Assembly: GCA_021208645.1 (NCBI GenBank)
Contig: JAJOJL010000056.1
Coordinates: 1-50,289, forward strand
DNA from: Bacillus sp. (in: firmicutes)
GTDB taxonomy: Bacteria; Bacillota; Bacilli; Bacillales; Salisediminibacteriaceae
Direction: 5' to 3'
Length of the DNA stretch: 50,289 nt
Shown: positions 30,145 to 39,396 of the stretch, one piece after another
Numbering within the stretch: position 1 is the stretch's first letter
How the letters are laid out: each line of letters starts with the position of its first letter
Translations under genes and position numbers: made by a program
Notes under the pieces: model-generated
Seen by the model: the letters and a program-made list of their open reading frames with translations, nothing else
Databases searched by the model: none
Told to the model about the DNA's origin: nothing

Positions 30145-30639
30145 TTAGGTCCTCGTTGACTCACAGTTGAATATTTCTACAAATCTATTAATTTCCTCAT
30201 CGTTAATACGAGAAGTATTTTCTGAAACTCCAGCCACTTTCTTAACAATTAACCTTTCCAAGAAATTCATCTTTGATACTAGGAATTCACCACCGAACAT
30301 ACCAATAGCAACTGCTTTTTCCCTTAAGTGTTCTGGAAAGGCATTATTCATTTGTTCAATGGCTTGATCCCCATCATGCATACAGCAAAGGAAAAAGCCT
30401 AATTTTTTTGTAATAAGATGATGGTTGTACTCATGAAGGAATATCTTTAATTTCTTTTGCAAATTACCAATATGAATAGATCCTCCAACGATAATAGTAT
30501 CAAAATCAGCAACCATGATTTCCTTCTTTTCCTTTGAAACATCCAATAGAACTGATTCATCTGATAATTTTTCTTTAAGCAGATTTGCCACCTTTTCTGT
30601 AGTACCGTGGTTTGAGCAATAGACGATCAAAGTGGACAT
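30145..30639 (-). CDS. flavodoxin-domain protein (HemG-like)
   Basis: 164 residues. IVYCSNHGTTEKVANLL is an FMN phosphate-binding loop and DTIIVGGSIHIGNLQKKLKIFL the second flavodoxin signature. FFLCCMHDGDQAIEQMNNAFPE and GMFGGE resemble menaquinone-dependent protoporphyrinogen oxidase/flavodoxin-5 proteins. The heme role is possible, not shown. The ATG at 30639 follows GGAGGGAG. Confidence 0.82.
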   Translation of the reverse strand: MSTLIVYCSNHGTTEKVANLLKEKLSDESVLLDVSKEKKEIMVADFDTIIVGGSIHIGNLQKKLKIFLHEYNHHLITKKLGFFLCCMHDGDQAIEQMNNAFPEHLREKAVAIGMFGGEFLVSKMNFLERLIVKKVAGVSENTSRINDEEINRFVEIFNCESTRT

Positions 30640-30809
30640 TCTTCTCCCTCCAATTCAAAGCAAAAATACAGCCACCCCACAAGTTAATGATTGAGCAAAG
30701 GATGGCAGTTTTCTATGTATTCGAGGTTATTATAAGATTAATCTATACGAAGGTAATGGGAAAATAATGGCGAATTTCTAACAATTTTTTAATAAGTATT
30801 TCAAACTCA

Positions 30810-31697
30810 CTATAAAATCAGTTCCTTTTTGATATATTCCATCATGAAAACAGCTACATCTACACCAGTGCATTCATATATGGATTTAAAATGAGAATTA
30901 GAATTAATTTCACATAACAGTGGTTCATCATTGACACCAAAAAGTAAATCTACACCAGTAAAGTCTGCACCTACTAACTGCGAACATCGTATTGCCAGTT
31001 CCTTCTCCTTTTCAGTTGGTTTATAAGAACACATTTGTCCTCCTGCAGTTACATTGGCTCGGAAATCGGAGGCAGATTTCCTCATCATGGCCGCAACTAC
31101 CTTATCCCCCACTACATTTAGACGAATATCTCTCCCATAACTGGATTGAATAAATTCCTGAAAAATATATTTTCTATTTCCTAACCCCTTTATTTTTTCC
31201 ATTAATTCCGATTCATTTTGAACTAAATACACTTGCTCACCAAAGGAACCGTAAGCTTCCTTAATAACTATGGGAAAACCAAGTTCTTCCCCTATATATT
31301 TATAAGGAGAAAAATCCTCTACTTCCCTATAAACCATCGGTGCTATTATCGTCTTAGGCATAGGTATACCATGGTTGGCAAGTACTTGTATGGTTAAACT
31401 CTTATCATCACATATTTCAATTGTTCTAGCTGGGTTAAAAAGACGAACCCCTAACATTTCAAGATGCCTTCCTAACACAATATCCTTATCCCAAAATACA
31501 GCAAAATCCGGTAAATCCCTTTTGTATGCTCCCTTTAAGCAAGCATTGCCATATTCATATGTTACGATCAAGTCATTATTTTTTATAGGAATTAGTTCCA
31601 ACCCTATTGAAGCACCTGCTTTTTCTAGCCAGGCAATTAACTCCAAGAATTTTTCTGATAAGAAATTTCCGTTATAAATGATCCATCCCTTTTTCAT
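30810..31697 (-). CDS. RimK-like ATP-grasp ligase
   Basis: 295 residues from the ATG at 31697 (GGGGAGAAG upstream). The ATP-grasp fold shows DDKSLTIQVLANHGIPMPKT, GFPIVIKEAYGSFGEQVYLV, FIQSSYGRDIRLNVVGDKVVAAM and GVDLLFGVNDEPLLCEINSNSHF, as in RimK/LysX-type enzymes that add amino acids to a carboxylate. The substrate is unknown. The start lies within the end of the upstream membrane gene (26-base overlap), so the two are co-expressed. Confidence 0.87.
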   Translation of the reverse strand: MKKGWIIYNGNFLSEKFLELIAWLEKAGASIGLELIPIKNNDLIVTYEYGNACLKGAYKRDLPDFAVFWDKDIVLGRHLEMLGVRLFNPARTIEICDDKSLTIQVLANHGIPMPKTIIAPMVYREVEDFSPYKYIGEELGFPIVIKEAYGSFGEQVYLVQNESELMEKIKGLGNRKYIFQEFIQSSYGRDIRLNVVGDKVVAAMMRKSASDFRANVTAGGQMCSYKPTEKEKELAIRCSQLVGADFTGVDLLFGVNDEPLLCEINSNSHFKSIYECTGVDVAVFMMEYIKKELIL

Positions 31698-32538
31698 ATC
31701 TCTTCTCCCCACGAATACGATAGTAAGTTTCATAACCTAAACTGATGCTGACGACTTTTGTTATTAAAGATAAAGTGTAAAACATCAAATGATTATTAAT
31801 TTTTATAATCCTCAACTTTATTAACATTGTTTCAAGAATAAAAAAGAAAACTATGGTAGAAACGAATGATTTCCATTTTTTCATGTAAATACAGACGGTA
31901 AAAAATACAGCGCAAAAAGCGCTAAAGAAAGTTGACATAGCTACGTGACTTCGATATTTGTTATTAAAGATTCGAACCGTAAACAAACAAGTTTTAAAAA
32001 TAGATACATGATAGAAGTTTAGTGTGGTGTAGCTAACAAACACAGATAAATATACTGTTAACCATTGAATTAATTTAGTTTCTTTGTTCACTAAAGCATG
32101 GTGCCATCCCTTTCCAATTATATAAAACAGTTGTACTCCGATGAAAGTAAAAGGTGTTTTCCACCAATATTGTTTGAAGAGGTTTAACTTTAAGAAAAGC
32201 AATTCTATACTAGTTAACACAGTTGCAAACGTAACCAACCACCGTAATGGCAAATTTTTCAAGGTGATGAATAACCCTGTAATAGGCACCACAAACATTT
32301 GTGAAGCATTAGAACCAAAAACATTATCAAAGTAGTTCTCTTTAAATACCTTCGGAAAATAACTATAGGCCCTAAAAACGATAAGTATAATAAACTCAAA
32401 CAAGTAATTTAATCCAGTAAAAGCAAAAAACAAGGGTAGAATATACCGTTTTTGTCTTATGGGCGTATTCTTCCTTGTATATAGTAATAATATAATCGAT
32501 AGTAAGTTTAAGATTATGTAAAGGCTGCGATTAATCAT
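31672..32538 (-). CDS. multi-pass membrane protein, CBO0543-like
   Basis: 288 residues with about eight hydrophobic segments. The stretch YFDNVFGSNASQMFVVPITG is reminiscent of the clostridial/bacillar CBO0543 family of membrane proteins. The ATG at 32538 follows GGTGATTCC. It overlaps the start of the ATP-grasp gene and appears to form a two-gene operon with it. Function unknown; the family call is from memory of the motif. Confidence 0.5.
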   Translation of the reverse strand: MINRSLYIILNLLSIILLLYTRKNTPIRQKRYILPLFFAFTGLNYLFEFIILIVFRAYSYFPKVFKENYFDNVFGSNASQMFVVPITGLFITLKNLPLRWLVTFATVLTSIELLFLKLNLFKQYWWKTPFTFIGVQLFYIIGKGWHHALVNKETKLIQWLTVYLSVFVSYTTLNFYHVSIFKTCLFTVRIFNNKYRSHVAMSTFFSAFCAVFFTVCIYMKKWKSFVSTIVFFFILETMLIKLRIIKINNHLMFYTLSLITKVVSISLGYETYYRIRGEKRYEKGMDHL

Positions 32539-32639
32539 GGAATCACCTGCATCCTAATATTTGAGTGAAGAATACATTAACTAACCTTATTTTCTCCACT
32601 CAAAGGATGCCAATACATTATTAAATTCCTAAATGCGAA

Positions 32640-32676
32640 AAAAGAAGGTAATTATTTTACTACCCTCTTTCTCCTC
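32640..32676 (-). terminator. terminator of the DUF5658 gene
   Basis: On the minus strand GAGGGTAGT pairs with ATTACCTTC (with two G-T wobbles) around AAAATA and is followed by TTTTTT. Confidence 0.55.
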
Positions 32677-32801
32677 ATCTAGCTTTTATATGGACATTAC
32701 TTTGTATCCTCTTTATTGAAACAGGATATAGTGGTAGGCTATGCCATGAATTACCATGACGCCACTGTACAGGAACATGGCAAAGGCAGCAACACTAAGT
32801 G

Positions 32802-33038
32802 TCAAAAGGAAGGTGAGATTTTATTTATGGATGACCTTGCAAGGAGAACAAGTGACAAAGAAAGAAAACTTTTTACTATGTAAAAATACATTGGATGGGA
32901 ATCCCATAGATTTCTCATTAAGATATTTTTCTCTTCAAAGAAACCAAAATGAAGACCAATTCCTGTAAAAGTCATATCAAGAAAATTTAATAGGGCTAAC
33001 GACCAAAGTATCCAAATGAAAATGTTTTTATAATTCAT
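32802..33038 (-). CDS. DUF5658-like membrane protein
   Basis: 78 residues with two membrane helices (about 5-27 and 52-70). LALLNFLDMTFTGIGL followed by FEEKNILMRNLW and FYIVKSFLSL matches the DUF5658 pattern (short membrane proteins with an acidic-Asn motif before the second helix). The ATG at 33038 follows AAGGAGGCAG. The 350 bases upstream (33039-33355) show no gene beyond the terminator listed next. Confidence 0.65.
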   Translation of the reverse strand: MNYKNIFIWILWSLALLNFLDMTFTGIGLHFGFFEEKNILMRNLWDSHPMYFYIVKSFLSLSLVLLARSSINKISPSF

Positions 33039-33307
33039 ACTGCCTCCTTGAATTTTTAATTTTAATTTAATCTTTATTCTTAATTAAGAACAAATAACTC
33101 AAAAAAATTTATTATATCTGGTTACTATATAGTATGTAAAACATCTATACTCCAGTAAATTATGGTGACTATTGTGAATCTCTATTCACTTTGTTCTTAA
33201 TAACGAAGTGTATTAATTTCAAAATACCATCTACTACTAAATTAGTCAATATAAACATATGGAGCGTAGTTAATGTCCTCCCCTTCCAATCATGTCATTT
33301 TTACTCG

Positions 33308-33350
33308 AAATAAAAAAAGCCTGATAATGACTAACACATATCAGACTATT
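33308..33350 (-). terminator. terminator of the small spore-type gene
   Basis: On the minus strand AGTCTGATA pairs with TATCAGGCT (one wobble) and is followed by TTTTTTTATTT. Confidence 0.7.
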
Positions 33351-33392
33351 TTTATTCATCTTTTCCATGTATTATGTTTTACAGACCAACCT

Positions 33393-33545
33393 TTACCTTT
33401 TGGTATTACTTTTTTTCGCAGTTTTTGCTTCTTTACTGTAAATTTCTCCTGCATGAGGATCATCAGGTGAATTCCCTAACGGGTTGACACTTTGTGCAGC
33501 AGGAATGTCTGGATTACCACTTCTATGCTTTCTTTGTTTACCCAT
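33393..33545 (-). CDS. small basic protein, probably spore-associated
   Basis: 50 residues starting MGKQRKHRSGNPDIPAAQSV; the second of two consecutive ATGs, with GGAGGTG 7 bases upstream. It is hydrophilic and Lys/Pro/Asn-rich, like minor small acid-soluble spore proteins. A seven-A run near the end (coding AKKSNTKR) may be one base too long: with six As the protein would continue KVIPKGKGWSVKHNTWKR to a stop at 33356, just before the terminator. Both ends are possible. No exact family recognised. Confidence 0.55.
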   Translation of the reverse strand: MGKQRKHRSGNPDIPAAQSVNPLGNSPDDPHAGEIYSKEAKTAKKSNTKR

Positions 33546-33623
33546 CATTGCACCTCCTATTTAGTAGTAACCATAATCATTATTATTGGCTCGTTAGAAG
33601 ATGGATTAAATTAACACAATTAA

Positions 33624-33842
33624 TTAAAATAATAATTCATACACCTCGTTAAGTTCATTTGCACGTTTCAAATCCTGCTCTTGATTTGCATAGTCTATTT
33701 CTTCCTTAATTACTTCATTCAATACCTCAATTTCTTTTACTGTTAAAGTCTTAACAAAATCCTCTTCAGAATCAAATTTTTCTGTATTAATTCTTTTAAA
33801 TAGACTACGGCAAACATCACTATCCTCTAAATAATTTGACAT
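33624..33842 (-). CDS. csgA: sporulation-specific small protein CsgA
   Basis: 72 residues. The block DFVKTLTVKEIEVLNEVIKEEIDYA and the closing EQDLKRANELNEVYELLF closely match B. subtilis CsgA, a sigma-G-dependent acid-soluble spore protein. The ATG at 33842 follows AAGGGAA. It supports placing this organism among endospore formers and the neighbouring tiny genes in the same regulon. Confidence 0.8.
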   Translation of the reverse strand: MSNYLEDSDVCRSLFKRINTEKFDSEEDFVKTLTVKEIEVLNEVIKEEIDYANQEQDLKRANELNEVYELLF

Positions 33843-33925
33843 GATTCCCTTAAGTAACCTATAGATTTATCCATGTTATCACCTTTTTTCTGAGTTTCGC
33901 TTATCTTCATTTATTTATGAAGATA

Positions 33926-34166
33926 TTATTCCTCAAAGAAGCTTTTTGGATTAGGAATTATAAAATTATCCCCTAAGTTTAAATCATCCATCGGGACATT
34001 CGTATAACGTGCTAATTCCTCCTCAATCTTTTTTTAAGTCATTAGAGATAACCGGGAAAAGTACTGAATCTTCCCTTGTAATGGAGATTTTATTTAAAAG
34101 CATTTCTCTTGTTTCCTTTAAAACATAAACATTCTCCAGTTTTTCAATATAAGAAAGCTCATCCAT
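33926..34166 (-). pseudogene. small protein near csgA, one frameshift
   Basis: Starting at the ATG at 34166 (GGAGGGAAAGGGT upstream), the frame reads DELSYIEKLENVYVLKETRE...VISNDLKK and then stops. A seven-base T run at 34029-34035 is one too long. With six it continues IEEELARYTNVPMDDLNLGDN to FFEE and a stop at 33926, giving 79 residues. No family recognised; the protein is acidic and helical. Position beside csgA suggests sporulation. Confidence 0.6.
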
Positions 34167-34194
34167 TACCCTTTCCCTCCAGCCCTTAATCACT

Positions 34195-34240
34195 AACAAA
34201 AGAAAGACACATAACCTTCAACAAGGTTGGTTATGTGTAA
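34195..34240 (-). terminator. strong terminator of the small-gene pair
   Basis: On the minus strand ACACATAACC pairs perfectly with GGTTATGTGT and is followed by CTTTCTTTTT. An open frame through this hairpin is one reason to think that the gene upstream is frameshifted. Confidence 0.85.
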
Positions 34241-34248
34241 TGAAACTA

Positions 34249-34435
34249 TTACAATCCACCACAATTGGACGTTTTTTTTAATTACCTGTTCATTTACATA
34301 AGCATTTTCTCCTGGAACTGACGAAGTAGTTTGCAAACTAAATTCAGGATTACCAGGATGAATTGTTTTATGCTCAATTTCCATTATGTCTTTCTTCTCT
34401 ATTTCCAGTTCTTTGGGTTGTTTTTCCTTATCCAT
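34249..34435 (-). CDS. small acidic protein, probable frameshift near end
   Basis: The ATG at 34435 (AAGGGGTAATG upstream) opens DKEKQPKELEIEKKDIMEIE...GENAYVNEQVIKK. As read, the frame then runs through the terminator hairpin to 34193. An eight-T run at 34272-34279 shortened by one gives KKTSNCGGL and a stop at 34249, just before the hairpin, giving 61 residues. That is the more natural end. Hydrophilic; function unknown. It lies seven bases after the gene upstream. Confidence 0.55.
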
Positions 34436-34441
34436 CAGTCA

Positions 34442-34579
34442 TTACCCCTTGGAACCTGGTCCGAACTTAGGTCTGTTGTGATTACTTCTTTTATATTCTT
34501 CTTCTACATCAGGGAGACTTTCCATCGGCGTTTGATTATTGGTTAAAGCAGCATCCCGCTGTCCTTTTCTTTTGCGCAT
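34442..34579 (-). CDS. small basic protein, probably spore-associated
   Basis: 45 residues (MRKRKGQRDAALTNNQ...KFGPGSKG). The ATG at 34579 follows AAAGGAGGAAG at ideal spacing. It is highly hydrophilic and Asn/Lys/Arg-rich, in the style of minor small acid-soluble spore proteins, and heads a two-gene unit. No family identified. Confidence 0.6.
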   Translation of the reverse strand: MRKRKGQRDAALTNNQTPMESLPDVEEEYKRSNHNRPKFGPGSKG

Positions 34580-34690
34580 CGTTCTTCCTCCTTTATAGTT
34601 AGTTTGTGAATTATGACAAAATATAAACAGGTAATAAATGTTGAAAAAGAGTATCGGCAGAATACCCCCGACACTCTTCTTGTAGTATGC

Positions 34691-35737
34691 TTAATTTAGT
34701 TTTCCTTTATAAGCTAACTTATCTATCTCACAGGAGTCATATGCCCCTGCAAGAATTTTCCTTACATCTTCTAACGTATCTGTTAGTTTTACATCCTCTC
34801 CCTTAGTCCCTGTATACTCTTCTGCTACATAAAAGGGCTGAGTTAAATAGGCTTCTAGTCTTTCTCCTCTTTGAAATGTTGCTCGTTCTACTTCTGGTAG
34901 TTTAGTCAAACCATTTAATTGAACGATGGATCGTAACTCCCTATATCTCCTCAACAATTTTTGTGCCTTTTGTTGAATAGTAAGATGGTGCTGATCTACA
35001 TGGGCCCCTTCTAAAACAGAAGAAGTGGAATATATTGGGTTCACTGCTGGATACATTCTTCTGGCCCCTAAGTCTGCATCAAACTGCCACAATGTTTCTA
35101 AGGGACCATATGGCAAATCTTCGTCAACAGCTTCCCCCTTTAAGTCCACAAGAAAAGTAGTTACAGAATCTATGCCAATATCCTCCAGTTTCTGTTGTAA
35201 AGAATGGATATCACCAGTTAATACATGGGATCTGTCTGCTGCAAATGCAATGTTCTTCGTCTTTCCTTGAGATGCCATAATTTCATAAGCAACTTCTCTT
35301 GTTTCTGTTACATAGTCCACTTCATCTAAAATATCTGCAACTTCCGGATGTTCTCCTTCTGGACTCAACAAAACAGTTGAATAACCAGCTTTTCTTAAAC
35401 GATGAAACATTTCTGCAAGGACAACTAACTGGCCCATTCCGTATCTGGCCACCAAACCAACCGTCCCTCCTTTTGCTAACGGAGCAAAAAGGTCCAATGT
35501 TTTAATACCCGTTTCAATCATATCTACCTTCTCCCCTCTAATAATTAAATCATCCAAACTGCATTCTGCAAGCGTAGCTAGAGCCACAATTGTCCTTACT
35601 TCTGATCGTCCAACAGGAATTTTTCCAGTACATAAATTAGATACAGTTGCTGGTCGTAATCCGACTGATTTGGCTGCAGTTGTAAGATTAGGGACTTTTC
35701 TTCTTAACAACGCAACATTTAAACGTAAATTATCCAT
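34691..35737 (-). CDS. XRE-type HTH fused to a P-loop-less F1-ATPase-beta-like domain
   Basis: 348 residues from the ATG at 35737, with GGAGG 9 bases upstream. Residues 3-68 form an XRE/Cro-type DNA-binding domain (LTTAAKSVGLRPATVSNLCTG, then LATLAECSLDDLI). From residue 73 it follows F1-ATPase beta: METGIKTLDLFAPLAKGG-type entry, then LLSPEGEHPEVADIL at the GER position, SVTTFLVDLKGEAVDEDLPY, DADLGARRMYPAVNPIYSTS, QQKAQKLLRRYRELRSIVQL, LTQPFYVAEEYTGTKGEDV and DTLEDVRKILAGAYD. Walker A (GGAGVGKT in F1 beta) is ARYGMGQL, and about 60 residues including Walker B are missing. It should not hydrolyse ATP; nucleotide sensing or ring assembly with DNA binding is inference. Confidence 0.8.
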   Translation of the reverse strand: MDNLRLNVALLRRKVPNLTTAAKSVGLRPATVSNLCTGKIPVGRSEVRTIVALATLAECSLDDLIIRGEKVDMIETGIKTLDLFAPLAKGGTVGLVARYGMGQLVVLAEMFHRLRKAGYSTVLLSPEGEHPEVADILDEVDYVTETREVAYEIMASQGKTKNIAFAADRSHVLTGDIHSLQQKLEDIGIDSVTTFLVDLKGEAVDEDLPYGPLETLWQFDADLGARRMYPAVNPIYSTSSVLEGAHVDQHHLTIQQKAQKLLRRYRELRSIVQLNGLTKLPEVERATFQRGERLEAYLTQPFYVAEEYTGTKGEDVKLTDTLEDVRKILAGAYDSCEIDKLAYKGKLN

Positions 35738-35762
35738 ATCTTCCAACCTCCTTAATTTATAT

Positions 35763-35813
35763 AGTAAATTATTTTACTTTAAAACGCAATATAAAATTAC
35801 TTTTCAAAGTAAT
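35763..35813. promoter_or_regulatory. two palindromes upstream of the HTH/F1-beta-like gene (possible operators)
   Basis: AGTAAA-TTAT-TTTACT (35763-35778) and ATTACTTT-TC-AAAGTAAT (35796-35813) are inverted repeats sharing an AGTAA half-site, located 25-75 bases before the start codon. Since the gene encodes an HTH protein, autoregulation is the obvious possibility. This is inference; the region is AT-rich and such palindromes arise by chance more easily there. Confidence 0.4.
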
Positions 35814-35826
35814 TATTATTACAAAA

Positions 35827-35860
35827 CAAATACACGATTGATAAACAACCGTGTATCACT
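35827..35860. terminator. hairpin, possible terminator of the helicase-nuclease operon
   Basis: ATACACGATTG pairs with CAACCGTGTAT (one G-T-type mismatch), and flanking ACAA/TTGT may extend it. On the minus strand it is followed by TTTGTTTTGT. It lies beyond the repeat that separates it from the addA-like stop, so assignment is uncertain. Confidence 0.45.
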
Positions 35861-35892
35861 TGTTTTGATGAATTTTAGTTTAAATAAAATAA

Positions 35893-36184
35893 AATGAGTA
35901 TCCCACAATCTCAGAATCATTAAAACTTTATCACAATGGTGACGTGTTGATGAGATCTTCTCGAACTCGCTTTCCGCGGGCAACGCCTCAGCCTCCTCGG
36001 GAAAACCCACCCTGCGTAGTCTTCAGCAGTTGCTATTCCCGCAGGACTTTGAGAATCTTCCTCGAAATAGCCCACGCACGAAGAAAATGTGTGAGCATTT
36101 TCGAGGAGTCTCGTTCGCTTCGATCTCATCAACACTTCAATACTCAAATAACTACCTAATTCTGAGCAAAAGGGATACCCATAT
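35893..36184. repeat. MITE-like palindromic repeat, copy 2
   Basis: The outer ends ATGAGTATCCC...TCTCAGAAT (35894-35917) and ATTCTGAGCAAAAGGGATACCCAT (36159-36182) are inverted copies, as in copy 1. The inner ends GTGTTGATGAGATC (35944-35957) and GATCTCATCAACAC (36122-36135) match copy 1 exactly. The core is 60 bases longer than in copy 1, with an internal palindromic AATGCTCACAC-type stretch (TGAGAATCTTCCTCGAAATAG...CATTTTCGAGGAG). It lies in the gap between the addA-like gene end and the HTH gene. Confidence 0.8.
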
Positions 36185-36198
36185 AAAATAATAAAATT

Positions 36199-39100
36199 TT
36201 ATTTTATGGCTTGCTTTTGAAAAAAGAACAAGGCTGCCTCTGCTACCCCTTCACCCGTTAACCTAGTCCATACTTGTTTGTAAAAGTCCACCTGATCTTG
36301 ATAAAACACGGTTAACTGCTCTAAGTCATCCCTTGTTTTCACTCGATCTGTCTTATAATCTACAATCTTCCACTTACCTTCTCGTTTATATGCCAGATCA
36401 ATAACACCTTTAACGATTCGAGGTTCACTGTCTTCATCCGATGATTTTACCATTTGGTATAAATTATCCTCACTGTTGATTAATAAGGAAAAGGGCACCT
36501 CAGTAAGGACTTCCTCTGACTGTTCTAGTTCTTCCCAGATACTTGATTCTTTGAAGATGGAGATATATTGGAAAACCTCTTCTTCCCTACTAATTGGTTG
36601 ATTATACTTTTGCAACGTATTGGATACGTAAGGAGATGTAACGGAGCCTTTCACTACCTGCTCTAATACATCATGTATGACACTTCCCCAATCCATTCCA
36701 CCTCCAGATTCCCTTTCCATTGTTAATACTTGATAGTCTTTGTTTTCAGTGGGATTCCAGGTGTCATAGCTTTTTACTTTCACTGCTTCAATCCAATCAT
36801 ATAAGTTGCCTGTTACACCTTTATACTCTTGGAACGTAACAAAAGATTCCCCCTTTTTCCGTTCCTTGTATTCCATTTCAGGGATAGAAACACTTTCAAT
36901 GGCATCCAGCCTCAAAATGTCAGACCATGGATTTTTGTTATTGTTTTTCAAACTAGAACTAATGATCATAGCTTTTTCTGCTCTCGTTGCAGCAACGTAC
37001 CCAATTCGAAATTCTTCCTCAGTTAAGTACCGAAGTTCCTCTTGGCGGACAGTATCCCATTCTGGCGGAATAGCCAATACCTTAGTTTGTCTGCCTTTTT
37101 GAATTTTAAATAAAAAATATCCCTTTGAATGAATATCTTCTCTTTTTATGTGCATGGATAAAAAGTTTTCTGGGCTTACTTTTTTCATGGGGTGAGCCAT
37201 AAATACAACAGGAGCTTCCAGTCCCTTCGCTTTATGAATATTCATTATCCTGACAGCATTAACGTCATCTTCTAAATTTACGACTACAGTTTTCTCAAAA
37301 ATCAAATCGTTAATTAATTCATATATTCTCTTATATCCTACGCTTCCCGATTCTTCTTTGGCCCTAACGGCTGAAAGAATTTGCAATAGCGCTTTATATG
37401 CCCGTGTTCCGTGTTGCCTTACAATTAAAAGGGGATAAAATCCTACGTCCTCTAAAATCATTTCAATGGCTGTTCCAGGCGAATAGTTCCTTATCCATTT
37501 GTTGTATTTCTGCAGTTTCTTCCATGCTAATTGAAACTTTTCTATTACCACTTCATCCATATCAACCGGAGGATTAGCGTAGATGGAGAAATTTCCACCT
37601 GCTGCCTTCCATCGATACAATTCATCATCACTAATGCCAAAAAACAGCCCTCTCAACGCAGCTACTATGGCAACTTCATCAGTTAAATCAACAAAAACTT
37701 CAAGAAGTGCAGCTAACTCTTTAAATTCTTTCATTTCTCCAATCGTTACTTCGCCACTAACACTAACTGGAATACCTAAATCTTCTAAACAATCAGAGTA
37801 AACCGTTAATCCATCATTATATCTTGTGAGTACCATAAAATCCCTTGGTTGATAGCCGTTTTCCAATAAATAATAGATACACTTAGCAATATTCTTTCCG
37901 TCTTCAAGAACAACTTCATCTTTCTTTGAAAAATCAGAAGGTATAGCTAAACTTTTTATACCTGTAACTAGTTCAGGACAGTCTTCATGATAGGAATTAA
38001 GTGGACGATAAGCCGCCTGATATACCGTTTCTTTTTCAGGTAATTGCTCAATAAAAAGTTTATTTAACTCCGTTGTCACCTGACTGACTGTACGAAAATT
38101 CATGGTTAACTGTAGTACTTCTCCACCATGGGCAGTAATGAGTTGTTTCACTCGATTATAGGTGTCCATATCTGCTCTTCTAAATCGATAAATTGCCTGT
38201 TTTGGATCCCCTACAACAAACAAAGAACCAGGGTGAGGTTTACATTTTGTCCAGTTTTTTTCTTGATGATTTTCACTTGTTAAATAAAACATAATCTCTG
38301 CTTGAATAGGGTCTGTATCCTGAAACTCATCTACTAGTAAACAATGATATTTCCCCTGAAAATACTTTCTCACTTCTGGATTAGTTTTTAATAAATTTGC
38401 TGTGTTAAGAAGCAGATCTTGAAAATTTAATAAGGATCTTTCATTTTTCATCTGCTCATAATAACGGAAAGCATCCTTAAGAATGAAATAATAATTGGGT
38501 GACAATATTCCTTCCAAGCTTTAATGAGCGCTTTTATGGACCCATCCATTAAATCATTTATTTTTTCAAAATAATAGACAGCAACTTCTTTTGACTCCCA
38601 ACGATTATAGGTTGGTTTTAAATCCTTATTGAAAAGCTCAAATATATCTATCCGATCTTTATCCGTTAACTCTCCTAAATACTTTAGCTTTTGAATGGCA
38701 ATATTTAATGGTTTTTGTAGCTTGTCATAGCCCTTCTCCGGTTCTTTTACTGGCATGGACCGTTTGGCCTCATTAATAACGGAAACAAGGTTTCGAAAAG
38801 GAGATTCTAACTCAGGTTTGGGAACTATATCTGTAACCCATTCCACATCGGGATATTCTCTTATCTCTTTGAAACAATTAAATAAATCATCTACGGAAAT
38901 ACCAATCTTCTCTAAGTTAATCAGGAGTTCCTCTCTATCCTCCTGCACATGTTTAAGAAAAAGATGCCACGCCTCCTCCAATACATTTAAATCATCCTCT
39001 TCTTCTAATTCTGCAAAGTGTAAATCTAATTTTGCCTCAACAGGACGTTCCCTTAGGAGCTTAGCACAAAAGGAATGGACTGTACCTAAAAAGCATTGAT

Positions 39101-39396
39101 CAATATTTTGCAACGCTTGAGCGAGACGCTCTCGCTTTATATGGTCCTCTTCCTGTTTCCAAACCTTCTCTAATTTAGATTGGAACCTCACTTTTAATTC
39201 ATCAGCAGCTTTTCTTGTAAAGGTGATGGCAACAATTTGATCAACGGTAGCAGTACCTGTATGAATAATATTGATTATTCTTTCAACAAGACTTGTTGTT
39301 TTTCCTGAACCTGCCCCAGCTTCCACAAGAAAATTCGTCTTCAACTCTTCTACAATTTTATCCCGTTCAAGTTGATCAATTATTTTTTTTACTCAT
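36199..39396 (-). pseudogene. AddA/RexA-like UvrD helicase-nuclease, two frameshifts
   Basis: About 1,065 residues. Superfamily 1 helicase motifs are Walker A (VEAGAGSGKTTSLVERII), motif Ia (ITFTRKAADELKVRF), Walker B (LLVDEFQDTDPIQ), VVGDPKQAIYRFRRADM and IMNIHKAKGLEAPVVF. A C-terminal PD-(D/E)XK nuclease has GVIDLAYKREGKWKIVDYKTD. This fits AddA/RexA, which processes double-strand breaks for recombination; B. subtilis AddA is longer (about 1,230). The ATG at 39396 overlaps the stop of the addB-like gene. Frameshifts: eight As (coding) at 39383-39390, one too many, restoring MSKKIIDQLERDKIVEELK; and one base missing near 38508-38515. Confidence 0.85.

Noticed and set aside
34193-34248. Extension of the 34435 ORF through the terminator
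   Set aside because: It would translate a perfect terminator hairpin; a one-base correction ends the gene before it.
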